A stretch of 39,209 nucleotides of DNA from contig NZ_SSNI01000049.1 in NCBI RefSeq assembly GCF_010015475.1, forward strand, positions 1-39,209, written 5' to 3'. The notes below the pieces were generated by a model that worked only from the letters and a program-made list of their open reading frames with translations, was not told where the DNA came from and ran no database searches. This document shows, piece by piece, positions 1 through 7,485 of this stretch. The position numbers and the translations under genes were made by a program. Position 1 is the stretch's first letter, and the number at the start of each line of letters is the position of its first letter. This DNA is from Pontibacter pamirensis. Lineage in GTDB: Bacteria > Bacteroidota > Bacteroidia > Cytophagales > Hymenobacteraceae.

Positions 1-295
1 CTTTGTTTCCATTGTGTCCTGCTCCAGGGAGCACAGGTTCAGAAGACTGCTGCTGGACTTTGGCGGCAACCGTGTGGAGATGACGGAGAGGGAATACCGG
101 GCCATGATGGCGCAGCTGGCAGTAGGGCTCTTACCCGCTCCTGTAGAGAAAGCCGCGCTGGTAATGGCAACAGACACCATTCCAGCGGGTAAAGTAGAGG
201 CTATATACAGGGAAATGCAGGCTGCCGTCCTGTTGCCCCTGGAGCTTCGGGCCTTCCCCAGGAAGACACAAGCGCTGCGCTGGCTGATGGCATAA
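1..295 (+). CDS. 3' part of a small protein gene that spans the ends of the window
   Basis: Open from base 2 to a stop at 293-295. The reading frame matches the frame entered by an ATG at 39172, so joining the window ends gives one ORF of 110 residues starting MVLYSDAFFNLSYFVS. I do not recognise a named family. The body reads like a small alpha/beta fold of the SpoIIAA/STAS-like type common in Hymenobacteraceae: a beta-rich start, a run TEREYRAMM and an end LELRAFPRKTQALRWLMA, which resembles the FxxxxEARAWVLS ending of the gene at 2819-3220. A GTG at 14 could give a shorter product, but the join with 39172 is the better start. It lies 2 bp behind the 77-aa gene ending at 39169, so the two are probably co-transcribed. 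Function unknown. Confidence 0.6.
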   Translation, partial: FVSIVSCSREHRFRRLLLDFGGNRVEMTEREYRAMMAQLAVGLLPAPVEKAALVMATDTIPAGKVEAIYREMQAAVLLPLELRAFPRKTQALRWLMA

Positions 296-402
296 AGTGC
301 TTTAACGAAAAGAAGGCGTAAGGGTGTGCTGCTTCTTTATCTCATGTTACTTGTGAAAGTAATTCCGAATCTTATATATTGCAGTTGTCTAATACTTTAA
401 AC

Positions 403-846
403 ATGAAACATCTGTGCCTAACACCCTTGCTGTTCCTCCTTATCCTGTTTTCCTGCAAAGATGTGGCGCCAACTCCTCAGATAGGCAGTCAGCTAGAGGG
501 AGAATGGGTGAATGTCAGCCAGAGTTACAAACACTATGATGCCTCCGGCCAGCTGGTGCATGAGGAAAGAGACAGTACGGGGACTCTCTTTGACTTCAAT
601 GGCTATAGGACAACCATAACCTATGGCACGGGAACGGAAACAGAATGTGTTTACACGCTGCTCGAAAGCAACGGCAGGAACCATATTCAGTTTACGTGGG
701 AGGGCCTCCTACAGACCTACGAGATAACATCCATCAGTGACTCTATGATGTCTTGGTCTACTGAGGCAGAAGAAACAGAGTGCATTCACCAGAGTGTGAA
801 AACGGCAGAACGGGCCATTACCACTATAGAGTTTTCGAGGCTGTAG
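403..846 (+). CDS. small secreted lipoprotein, 147 aa
   Basis: The ATG at 403 is preferred over an upstream TTG at 379 because it begins a proper lipoprotein signal: basic MKH, a hydrophobic run, and a lipobox ending FSC near residue 18, so the mature protein should be anchored by a lipidated Cys. After it comes a GxLEGEWVNVSQSY segment, then beta-rich sequence with a Cys pair. This resembles the lipocalin-like/META-type small lipoproteins of Bacteroidota. A paralogue lies on the minus strand at 33763-34214, sharing the GQ-K/EGxW start, the SGQxVHEE motif, TI/LxESNGxxxI and SMSWS blocks. No catalytic motif is visible; function unknown. Confidence 0.7.
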   Translation: MKHLCLTPLLFLLILFSCKDVAPTPQIGSQLEGEWVNVSQSYKHYDASGQLVHEERDSTGTLFDFNGYRTTITYGTGTETECVYTLLESNGRNHIQFTWEGLLQTYEITSISDSMMSWSTEAEETECIHQSVKTAERAITTIEFSRL

Positions 847-1067
847 ACGGTATAACAGCAGACAAAAGTGGTGCTGCAGGTAAACAGGCCTCAGCTCTCT
901 GTTCTTCCTATATACCCTTCCTTATGCCGCTTTAAAAACAGATGCAGCCAGCTTATTTGAAGGCTCTTCCTTTTGTGACCTACCAAATTCAAACGACGCA
1001 TTTTCAGCCCTTCTAAGCGCATCTCCTTGAAACGCGGTCAAAGTTATATCCAAATTCCAAAGCGCTA

Positions 1068-1208
1068 GCAGCGGCCACGACTGCCCCATCAGCGTTTAAA
1101 ATTCGTGGCCTGCTGCGGTGCGATTAACCCCTCCGGGATTTTCTTTGCAAGATGTGTTTCTGTTGCTACAGAAACCTCTTGCCCCGCTCCCCACGTAGTG
1201 GGAGCAGG
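1068..1208. other. candidate origin of transfer: two stacked inverted repeats upstream of mobC
   Basis: Bases 847-1249 hold no gene. Within them are an inverted repeat GCAGCGGCCACGA (1068-1080) / TCGTGGCCTGCTGC (1103-1116), differing by one inserted base, and a second one at about 1181-1208 where CCGCTCCCC pairs with GGGAGCAGG around a short CACGTAGTG centre. Hairpins of this kind immediately upstream of a relaxosome gene are where oriT sites of mobilisable plasmids usually sit. No nic consensus is recognised, and no relaxase gene is present, so this is inference from position and dyad symmetry. Confidence 0.3.
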
Positions 1209-1249
1209 GTGCAGATTATTCGCGACTCATAATCTTTAGAAAATACCAG

Positions 1250-1681
1250 ATGGAAAATGAAGAGCAGGCCCAAGGCTGGAACCCAAAAGGCGGCCGACCA
1301 AAGCTGGCAGAAGGGGAGAAGAGGAGCTTCATGCTGCGGCTGCGGCTCACTGAAAAAGAGCGCGGGCAACTGGCAGAGCAGGTCCGGGAAGCCGGCTACA
1401 AAGACCAGAGCGAGTACCTGAGAAAGAAGATTTTTGCCCCTGGCGATGCCACTGTCCATAACCCGAAGAAGCTGTTCCGGGCCCTTGATAAAACAGGCGG
1501 AGAGCTGAAGCGTATCGGCAACAACATCAACCAGATTGCCAAGTACATCAACTACCTGGAAAAGAATAACATGGTGGAGGGGAGGGTGATTGATGAATAC
1601 AACCGGCACTTCGGGGAGTTTCTGCAGGTAGAGGATAAGTACGTGAAAGCCATACGCGCCTACCTGCGCACAATGCGCTGA
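1250..1681 (+). CDS. mobC: MobC-family plasmid mobilisation (relaxosome) protein
   Basis: 143 residues. An N-terminal ribbon-helix-helix-like segment (about residues 25-65: RSFMLRLRLTEKERGQL then a helix ending SEYLRKKIF) is followed by the MobC signature ELKRIGNNINQIAKYIN at about residues 84-100. MobC proteins bind oriT and assist strand separation by the relaxase. The length is normal for the family. Normally a MobA/relaxase gene follows or overlaps; here the next 200 bp contain none and the window has no relaxase anywhere, so the plasmid either relies on a relaxase in trans or has lost it. Start ATG at 1250; no Shine-Dalgarno, as usual in Bacteroidota. Confidence 0.85.
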   Translation: MENEEQAQGWNPKGGRPKLAEGEKRSFMLRLRLTEKERGQLAEQVREAGYKDQSEYLRKKIFAPGDATVHNPKKLFRALDKTGGELKRIGNNINQIAKYINYLEKNNMVEGRVIDEYNRHFGEFLQVEDKYVKAIRAYLRTMR

Positions 1682-1693
1682 AAGTATATTATC

Positions 1694-1729
1694 CGGAATA
1701 CGGAAAACGTATTCTGTAATGCGCATTAC
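1694..1729. repeat. palindromic intergenic element, copy 1 (partner at 38353-38381)
   Basis: Just after mobC, CGGAATACGGAAAACG (1694-1709) is identical to 38366-38381 near the replication origin. Both copies sit beside a perfect 14-bp palindrome framed by GTAAT...ATTAC: GTAATGCGCATTAC at 1716-1729 here, GTAATCCGGATTAC at 38353-38366 there. The following DNA repeats ATTGC/GCAAT-like words. The role is unknown; it could be a mobile palindromic repeat or a binding site shared by transfer and replication regions. Confidence 0.45.
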
Positions 1730-1893
1730 ACATTGCGGAATATGTATTGCACATTGTACAACAAGGTTGAATCAAAAAGAAACCTACACTCCTACAAATA
1801 AGGCACATCCTCTATTGCTGCAATACTTCAGAAGTATTTAGAAGCGCTCTGAAATAAGTGATAAGTGATTCCAGAACGAAAGGCTTGGAGGAA

Positions 1894-2466
1894 CTACGCA
1901 AGAAAATCCACCCTTATCTGCACCCTTTCCTCCCCCACTGGCGTCAGGAGCGTGACCTCTACCTTATCGCTTTCGTCATAGTGCCTGGCGATGCCCTTAA
2001 TGATGCCAACGGCAACAGCCGCCATCCTGCGCCTGGAGTAGTAGTCGACAATCAACTGCCTGCTGCCCTTCTTTGTCACCAGCAGCAGGGGCGGATTTGC
2101 TCTGTCGTCCTCTTTTCTGACGGCAGCGTGCATGGCCGTTTCTGTGTTGAGCAGCATGTCGTAGGTGCGCCATTCCGGGTGTATGTATTTATTGTATATC
2201 AGCAGCAGGTCCGGCACCAGCGACTCCCCGTACTTCTCCATCAGCTGGTGCGGCGGGACCCCCATCAGCTGGGAGGCCTTGCCTACAATGGAAGCGATCT
2301 CGCTGGTCGGGTACGTCTCGTCCATCTGGTAGGGAGCATGTCTGATACCAGCCGCCTCCAGCAGGTTCACCCACGAGCTATAGCCATACTGGCTCTCCAC
2401 GAAGCGCTTGAGCAGCACGAAAATAGAGCCGTGCATTCTGTCCTCATGTGTAATCTTATCCTCCAT
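1894..2466 (-). CDS. stand-alone H-NOX (heme-NO-binding) sensor protein
   Basis: 190 residues, the length of a single H-NOX domain. If numbered from the internal Met11 (MHGSIFVLLKRFVE, the usual family start) the heme ligands fall almost exactly on the reference positions: proximal His103 in MHAAVRK (reference 102), Pro115-116 in ANPP (reference 115), and the YxSxR porphyrin-propionate motif as YYSRR at 132-136 (reference 131-135). The position equivalent to the distal O2-stabilising Tyr140 is a Val, which points to an NO rather than an O2 sensor. H-NOX proteins usually control a neighbouring kinase or cyclic-di-GMP enzyme; here the neighbours are mobC and an unknown gene, and the nearest kinases are 14-20 kb away. 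Start at 2466 or at the inner ATG at 2436 is open. Confidence 0.85.
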   Translation of the reverse strand: MEDKITHEDRMHGSIFVLLKRFVESQYGYSSWVNLLEAAGIRHAPYQMDETYPTSEIASIVGKASQLMGVPPHQLMEKYGESLVPDLLLIYNKYIHPEWRTYDMLLNTETAMHAAVRKEDDRANPPLLLVTKKGSRQLIVDYYSRRRMAAVAVGIIKGIARHYDESDKVEVTLLTPVGEERVQIRVDFLA

Positions 2467-2818
2467 AAACTAATCCTTTGTTGTTTCATAGAAGTGGTGG
2501 GACGTAAGTTAACAACCAGACAGGCTAAAAGAAAATATGATTATAGATTACTCGCCAGCCATTCCATAGCCAGTGGCTTGCTACTAAAGTTCTGCAGCTG
2601 GAACGGCAGCGCCTGCAAGAGCATACGTGTTCGAGGGGAAGAGTTCTACGACACCGGCACACAGTAGGAAAAGAACTGCCATCAAGACAAAGTGTATGTT
2701 GTGTTTTAGGATTTAAAAGGGAAACTCCCTATTTTGCAACAGAAGCGATATCGAAAGTAAGAATGCCCAGGACTCCTCTGCTAGCCAAAACCACTGAAAG
2801 CAATCCCACACCACACCT
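2467..2818. other. intergenic, divergent promoter region
   Basis: 352 bp between the divergent H-NOX gene and the 2819 gene. No convincing gene, hairpin or repeat is visible. It must carry the promoters of both genes. A short stretch near 2580-2667 is open in a plus frame but shows no recognisable protein. Confidence 0.4.
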
Positions 2819-3220
2819 ATGCTGTTCTACAAGTCAAAGTACACGGAAATACACTATCACGAGGAGGACAAGCTGGTGGAGACTGTGTGGCTCGGTTTTG
2901 CGTCCAGCAGCGATTACAGACAGTCCTTGGCTGCTTATGTTGAAGTTATAAGGGCACAGGAGGTAGAGCGATGGCTGGGGGATTACCGGGAGGCGCGCGT
3001 GGTCCGGCTGGCAGACCAGGCCTGGGCCGTGAAAGAGTGGGCTCCCGTGTTCATGCCTCTGGCCTCTAACTTGAAGAAGATGGCGAAAGTGAACGCTAAG
3101 GACCTCTTCAACCAGGTTAGCTCCACCAACATGAAGCAGCAGCTGGATGTGACGAGGCTGCCCTTCCCGTTCCAGGAGTTTGACGACTATGATGAGGCAA
3201 GGGCATGGGTGCTGAGCTAA
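2819..3220 (+). CDS. hypothetical protein, 133 aa, SpoIIAA/STAS-like in outline
   Basis: Starts MLFYKSKYTEIHYHEEDK and continues with alternating strands and helices (TVWLGFASSSDYRQSLAAYVEV..., WAPVFMPLASNLKKMAKV, FPFQEFDDYDEARAWVLS). The terminal 'beta strand, FxxxxEAxxWL' pattern is typical of the small STAS/SpoIIAA-like single-domain proteins frequent in Hymenobacter and Pontibacter, and it echoes the end of the gene running across the window junction (39172 to 295). No catalytic residues are recognisable. The gene is complete with ATG at 2819 and stands alone. Function unknown; fold assignment is by eye. Confidence 0.6.
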   Translation: MLFYKSKYTEIHYHEEDKLVETVWLGFASSSDYRQSLAAYVEVIRAQEVERWLGDYREARVVRLADQAWAVKEWAPVFMPLASNLKKMAKVNAKDLFNQVSSTNMKQQLDVTRLPFPFQEFDDYDEARAWVLS

Positions 3221-3378
3221 AGCGTTCCCACCAAGGAGGAGCCTGAGGATTTAGACTAAGCATCCACTCTTTAGTTGTAAAAGGAAAAGCCACCTGGCAG
3301 ATAGGTAGCTTAAGATAGAGTAGGCAGCAGACTTTACACCGCTGCACGTCGTTGTGGAGAGCAGGTGGTGAAAGTAAA

Positions 3379-3401
3379 AAAGCGGCTGATGTGGCCGCTT
3401 T
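3379..3401. terminator. hairpin terminator
   Basis: AAAGCGGC (3379-3386) pairs perfectly with GCCGCTTT (3394-3401) over a 7-base loop. It is immediately beyond the stop of the minus-strand metallopeptidase relic at 3406 and about 160 bp past the 2819 gene, so it may serve both strands. Confidence 0.55.
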
Positions 3402-3405
3402 AGGT

Positions 3406-3999
3406 TTAGTGTATCTTATGATCGATAGAGGTCTTTGTCCTGTAAAGGTCAAACTGGTGGCACAGCCTCCCCCTCACTATCGCGGGGTGGATATTAGCCT
3501 GATGAGCGAAACCCTTGATAGCCTCATCAGGGAAGCGTGTTTGGGAGTTTACAAATGCATCCCACATTTCCCTGTCTATCAGATTGTCCTGCGCAAAAGT
3601 ATCTGCCTCCTGCTCCCTGCCTGAACCCCGGTACTCTTCATCATTTGATTCCCAGGAAATAATCTCCTCCTCGTCATAATCCTTCAGGTGGTGGTACACA
3701 TAGCCCAGCTCGTGGAGTAGGATAAAGGCGAAGTTGTCTATTTTGTTGTAGCGCAGCGTCATGCCGATGGCCGGGTTGTCCACGCTCCAGAAAGTGAAAC
3801 CATCAACAGGGGTAAACCCGGGTTTCTCCTGGAAGACAAGCTTGATGCCGCCCTCAGCCAGGACTTTACGGGCTTCCTCCTTACAGTTTACATTGTTGCA
3901 GAAGACAACGCGCAGCTTCTGTAGCAGGCTCTCTTTATTGCCGCGATCAAAGGTGCCTACAGTTAGGCAAACGAGTCGCTGAGCTACAAGGCTAATTAA
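3406..3999 (-). pseudogene. 5'-truncated ImmA/IrrE-type metallopeptidase with altered zinc motif
   Basis: The frame is open from just after a stop at 4000-4002 down to 3406 and has no ATG at its upstream end; the first Met is at 3783, inside the domain. The readable product runs VCLTVGTFDRGNKESLL..., then KVLAEGGIKLVF, the strand WSVDNPAIGMTLRYNKID and the helix FILLHELGYVYHHL, then the downstream REQEADTFAQDNLI that carries the third zinc-ligand region. This is the DUF955 (ImmA/IrrE) plan. The zinc motif HExxH reads HELGY, so the second His is a Tyr; together with the missing N-terminus this suggests a dead gene. A GTG- or TTA-region start giving a shorter, non-catalytic protein cannot be excluded. 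Confidence 0.6.
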
Positions 4000-4448
4000 C
4001 TACATCTATTGTTTATGATGTTATAAATGCATGTAATTTTGCAAGCTTTAGCATGTAAAAAGTGGCGCTTCAGCCAGAGTATTAATATTTAGAATCAATA
4101 TGGGCTGCGAAAAGCTTGTTACAATCTATAATACGAATACCTTGTGTTATGACGATAAGTAGCGCATTTTTGGAGTACCAATACGTTCCAAGCTATCCAA
4201 ACTTATGCTGTTACTGCTTCCCTGATGGTCTCTATCTGACCATTAGGGAAACTACTTGATGGCCGGAAGCTTACAATAGACCTCCCCGGCAAGCTTTGCC
4301 CCACCGTCCAGCACTCCGCCAAATTATGCTAATCCGTCAGAGAGAGGTGCGCTGGCCACAGTTCAGCCAGCCTTATCATTGCGATACCCTCCATTCTTCA
4401 GCTGTCAGAACAGTGGCTTTCCCGCCCTCAGCAAAGCAGGCGCCGCCC
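4000..4448. other. gene-free stretch with one strong inverted repeat
   Basis: No supported gene. Contains an inverted repeat TTCCCTGATGGTC (4218-4230) / GACCATTAGGGAA (4238-4250) with a 7-base loop and one G-T type mismatch. It is not followed by a T tract on the plus strand, so it may be a structured site rather than a terminator. Confidence 0.4.
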
Positions 4449-4634
4449 CTAGAGCAGGGACTCTGCCACCTCATGCGCTTTTGTTTCGGTAAAGGCCACC
4501 ACATCACCTTCCTCGCTCTCCTCCCAGTCACCGTCCTCGTCATAGTAGCGGAAGGCGTAGGAGTAAACGCCATCTAAATGGCAAACAGTAAGATAATAGG
4601 TTGCTTTAACGCGCGGGATGGCGCTTAATGTTTT
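4449..4634 (-). pseudogene. fragment of an unknown acidic protein
   Basis: A minus-strand frame of 61 residues with a coding-like composition: ...RVKATYYLTVCHLDGVYSY, AFRYYDEDGDWEESEEGDVV, AFTETKAHEVAESLL then stop. It has no ATG or other usual start after the upstream in-frame stop at 4635-4637, and it overlaps the 43-aa HTH ORF (4606-4737) in another frame. It may be the 3' part of a gene broken by a frameshift or deletion. No family recognised. Confidence 0.35.
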
Positions 4635-4737
4635 TTAGCAGTGTCTCGTTGGAGCAATTGAGTTCCTCTCTGATTTGGCGCAGCGTAAGGCCCAGCTTCT
4701 GTGGCACCTTTATGATTCGTTTCTCCTGTGTCAGCAT
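4606..4737 (-). CDS. very small HTH-like ORF, 43 aa
   Basis: ATG at 4737, stop TAA at 4606-4608. The product MLTQEKRIIKVPQKLGLTLR followed by QIREELNCSNETLLKNIKRH looks like a single helix-turn-helix of the 'T-L-R-Q-I-R-E-E-L' type found at the start of small regulators. It may be a short regulator or the N-terminal part of a broken gene that continues in the other frame at 4449-4634, with which it overlaps by 29 bases. Confidence 0.35.
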   Translation of the reverse strand: MLTQEKRIIKVPQKLGLTLRQIREELNCSNETLLKNIKRHPAR

Positions 4738-4821
4738 TATAACTCAAATGTTTTTTACAAAAGGGGGAAGAAAGAAATTAGATTAATTAACCTAATTAGA
4801 CTCATTACTTATCAGAACCGT

Positions 4822-5025
4822 TTCCTCTGTGCCTTTACTGGTATCAAAGAAGCTGTTTTTGAGAACTCGGTGGCTTACCTACAGGGCTGGGTGAGCAAAT
4901 TCAAAGAAGACAGGACCATGATTATCTACGCGGGTACCAGGGCTTTTAAAGCAGCCAGCTACATCCTGGACTTGAAGGCAGAGGAAAGCAAGGAAGCGCT
5001 GCCTGCCGTGGCTATGGCCGCTTAA
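4822..5025 (+). pseudogene. C-terminal remnant of an ArdC-type antirestriction protein
   Basis: From FLCAFTGIKEAVFENSVAYL onward (then QGWVSKFKEDRTMIIYAGTR and AFKAASYILDLKAEE) the frame matches the C-terminus of ArdC/DUF1738 proteins, where the sequence 'SAAYIQGWLxxLKxDxxxxxxAAxxAQKAxxYI' ends the zincin-like domain. The N-terminal ssDNA-binding domain and the HExxH site are absent, and the upstream part of this frame (from 4675) shows no similarity. So this is a relic of a plasmid antirestriction gene that protects incoming DNA. Confidence 0.65.
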
Positions 5026-5072
5026 CGAGAGAAAAGGCGATGTCTAGCGTAATTGGACAACGTGACAAAGCA

Positions 5073-5103
5073 AAAGAGGCTGCTTTAATAGGGCAGCCTC
5101 TTT
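5073..5103. terminator. hairpin terminator
   Basis: AAAGAGGCTGC (5073-5083) and GCAGCCTCTTT (5093-5103) form a perfect 11-bp stem with a 9-base loop and end in TTT, 47 bp after the ArdC relic stop, whose natural terminator it probably was. Confidence 0.7.
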
Positions 5104-5433
5104 GCCTTACATCATACAATGTCAGGAGCGAACCGTTCCGGGTTCTGGTATATGATAAAAAGAGCAGGAGGCCCTTGAGGCGCGCAAGGTAATAAATATT
5201 TCTATTTACAAATATGTAGCGAAGGAAATTTTTGTGCCGCCAATTTTCTTGCTATGCTAACCGCTGCGCAAGCCGGAGCCTGGGCACAGAAGGTGCTGTG
5301 GGTTTGGCACATCGTGCATGGCAGAGGAGATTGCAGAATTTATTTCCTTTCAGTATCTTGAAAATTGTAGTAGCCTGTTTGTTGAACATCCATTGGGGAT
5401 TCGTTTAAAGCTAAAGCTAACGTTAAGAAGTAG
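5104..5433. other. intergenic region before the GIY-YIG gene
   Basis: 330 bp without a supported gene. A plus frame from 5318 is open but its product shows no family resemblance and overlaps the GIY-YIG gene. No repeat or hairpin stands out. Confidence 0.35.
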
Positions 5434-5763
5434 ATGGTTCCATTACGTGAATTCCGGCAGTATAGAAGGAGAGAGGTCCTGCATCAGTACAGGAGTTGGC
5501 GCTATGTGAAAGAAAACAGGTCTTACTTTCTGTACCTGATTTTTGACTCCGGCACCTGTGTCTATGTGGGCGAGACCAGCAACATCTTCTGGAGAGTTAT
5601 CAAGCACAAAGACAAGTGCTCCGAAGGAGCGGTGATTTACCTGCAGGAGTACCCGGACAAGGAAGATGTGCTCAAGCTGGAGAAGCACTACATCCGCATG
5701 CTCAAACCAAAGTTCAACAACCGATACTGCCAGATAAACCAACTGGAACTCTTTCAACTCTGA
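5434..5763 (+). CDS. GIY-YIG nuclease-superfamily protein
   Basis: 109 residues. After a basic N-terminus (residues 1-27, rich in Arg) the GIY-YIG core follows: YFLYLIFD (first strand, in place of GIY), then TCVYVGETSN (YVG in place of YIG), the helix IFWRVIKHK with the catalytic-type Arg and His, and the C-terminal helix LKLEKHYIRMLKPKFN with the metal-binding Glu in the expected place. The size is that of a minimal stand-alone nuclease domain, as in small plasmid and phage endonucleases. Substrate unknown. Followed directly by a decayed copy of the FAEVW family. Confidence 0.75.
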   Translation: MVPLREFRQYRRREVLHQYRSWRYVKENRSYFLYLIFDSGTCVYVGETSNIFWRVIKHKDKCSEGAVIYLQEYPDKEDVLKLEKHYIRMLKPKFNNRYCQINQLELFQL

Positions 5764-5979
5764 TTAGACACTAGAGCTAAGCTCGTTTGGCAACAGGGCA
5801 AGTTCCTAACCATGCGCAATGAGAGGGGATGCAGTATAGCGCTCTACCATATGGGCGAATTCTTTGCGGAGGTGTAGTATTCACACACAGATAACCACAT
5901 ACTGACCGTTCGTGGAGCCAGGGGCCGGAACTGCCTAGAACCTTATCTTAAAGCAAAGGCGTACCCTAGTACTGAGTAG
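5764..5979 (+). pseudogene. FAEVW-family small protein, copy 1, with nonsense codon
   Basis: Read from 5764 the frame gives LDTRAKLVWQQGKFL, TMRNERGCSIALYHMGEFFA, EV, stop, YSHTDNHILTVRGAR and NCLEPYLKAKAYPSTE. It aligns along its whole length with the intact protein at 33504-33755 (KLVWSRGEFLAVRQRHGC, LYHLQEIFAEVW, CLEPYL). The TAG at 5875-5877 stands exactly where the family has the Trp of FAEVW, so a TGG to TAG change explains the loss. No start codon is obvious, because the GIY-YIG stop is directly upstream. Confidence 0.7.
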
Positions 5980-5997
5980 GCGGGAGATGCTTATTCC

Positions 5998-6435
5998 ATG
6001 GTATATATGACAATACAGACTACTTTCGGAGGAAGACTAAGGAGCTTCCGCAGACACAAGAATCTAACTGGAGACGAGCTGGGAGACATATTTGGAGTGG
6101 GGAAAGCACGAGTGTCTGGTATTGAGAATGACAAGTGGGGCGCCACCCTGGAGAGCTGCCTCCGGCTCTGGGCTGCCTTTCCCGATTTGAATTTAGACTG
6201 GCTGCTGACAGGCAGGGGAGGTATGCTGTATGTGGAGGAGCATGTGCGTCTGGCCTTTCTTCAGGCAGAGCAGGAGAAGCTCCAAATGGAAAAGGATAAA
6301 CTTCAGGAAGAGAAAGGAAGGCTGCAGGCAGTAAAGGATCAGCTGGAGGCAGCGCGCAGCAAAGCGGAGGCGCTGGAGGGGCTGCTGACAAGGCACGGAA
6401 TTATGGTGCCTAAACATAAAGGGGGCAGCCGATAA
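5998..6435 (+). CDS. XRE-type helix-turn-helix regulator with C-terminal coiled coil
   Basis: 145 residues. Residues 8-70 form a Cro/cI helix-turn-helix: FGGRLRSFRRHKNLTGDELG, then DIFGVGKARVSGIENDKWGA (recognition helix around ARVSGIEN), ending DLNLDWLLTGRGGML, the usual 'LNxxWLLTGxG' closing motif. Residues 80-130 are a heptad-rich coiled coil (QAEQEKLQMEKDKLQEEKGR...). This is the common Bacteroidota phage/plasmid XRE regulator plan; the coiled coil should mediate dimerisation. It lies alone on the plus strand, convergent with the FRG gene. Confidence 0.8.
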   Translation: MVYMTIQTTFGGRLRSFRRHKNLTGDELGDIFGVGKARVSGIENDKWGATLESCLRLWAAFPDLNLDWLLTGRGGMLYVEEHVRLAFLQAEQEKLQMEKDKLQEEKGRLQAVKDQLEAARSKAEALEGLLTRHGIMVPKHKGGSR

Positions 6436-6540
6436 GTAATTTTATGTTAAATATCTGAATATCAAGAAAAGAATCTACCTTAATTTATAAGCAACTATTT
6501 AGAGCTATAGGTGATACTTTTTAATAAAGATTAGGAGAAC

Positions 6541-7485
6541 TTATGACAAGAGGTCACCTAAACCGTCCCATGACTTTGAGTTATTGAAAATCATATAGAA
6601 GTCATCGTTTATGGATTGCCCAAGACCATCCAAATCAGGATATACAGAATAATTGTTGATTCCTAAGACTTTAAGTTCCTCTAACATCTGGAGTTTGTAG
6701 TTAGCATTTATGCAAACATGATCCAGAAATTCCTGGTTGCTATCATTTGTAGCAAGTCCGTCTACCACATTGCCAAATAAAGTAAAACAAGCTTGTTGTG
6801 CTGACATTCTTTCGTCAAGGTGAGGAGGATGCAGTGCAATAGGGTACATCTCCTCACCTTCGCTGCAATCTAACCTGTAATACTTACGTAGCAGTTGGTT
6901 TGGATTGAGGAGACCATTTTCAGTCCACAGCTTCCCTTTTTCTGGTAGATCTTTCGGGGTAGGTATGATATGTAAGGGTAAGGTGCTTTGAGGTTTTAGC
7001 AGCTTGTTTATTGAGTAATTGTTTAGTCTTCCTGGCGCCAGAATAAGAACTCTAGCATCATCTCCTTTAACCTTTTCATTTTTATCCTCTAGTGCAAAGA
7101 ATAAAGCTATTAAGGCGCTTTCAGTCCAGTCAAGTAATCTTGTGCGAAGCTTGTAGTGTTGCTTTAAAAAGTATCTGTACCAAGGGGTGTCAGGAATGCC
7201 TCTTTTGCTAAAAAATGAAAATGCCTTTCTGGAAAAGGAGGCATCAATGTTCATTTCTATTGCATGTATTTGCCCTGCCTCGCTAATGACAGGCCTCTTC
7301 TTTGTTTCTCGAGATAATGTCTCTCTATATAAACTAGGCCATAGGCTATAATTTACAGAAGCATGACCTCTAAACCATATATCTCTTTCAGGTTCAAGCT
7401 TTCTTCTTTTTTCCAGAATCACAGTTATATATTCTGAAACACTTGTAACACGCTGTTCTTTATTGTCAGAGCTTAAGCTTATCAT
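6541..7485 (-). CDS. FRG-domain protein
   Basis: 314 residues from ATG at 7485 (an upstream in-frame TTG at 7506 would add seven residues). The defining FRG motif is seen as DIWFRGHASVNYSLWPSLYR around residues 35-55, followed by the family's FSRKAFSFF, RLLDWTESALIALFFALED (the 'LDWSxxxxxALFFA' block) and a long C-terminal part. FRG-domain proteins are of unknown biochemistry but are frequent in phage-defence and prophage neighbourhoods. AT-richer than its surroundings, together with the PIN/antitoxin pair, which suggests a separately acquired segment from about 6.5 to 8.9 kb. Confidence 0.8.
   Translation of the reverse strand: MISLSSDNKEQRVTSVSEYITVILEKRRKLEPERDIWFRGHASVNYSLWPSLYRETLSRETKKRPVISEAGQIHAIEMNIDASFSRKAFSFFSKRGIPDTPWYRYFLKQHYKLRTRLLDWTESALIALFFALEDKNEKVKGDDARVLILAPGRLNNYSINKLLKPQSTLPLHIIPTPKDLPEKGKLWTENGLLNPNQLLRKYYRLDCSEGEEMYPIALHPPHLDERMSAQQACFTLFGNVVDGLATNDSNQEFLDHVCINANYKLQMLEELKVLGINNYSVYPDLDGLGQSINDDFYMIFNNSKSWDGLGDLLS

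Noticed and set aside
1166..1726. 186-codon minus-strand open frame
   Set aside because: Antisense to mobC.
1858..2667. 269-codon plus-strand open frame
   Set aside because: Mostly the complement of the H-NOX gene, whose heme motifs settle the strand.
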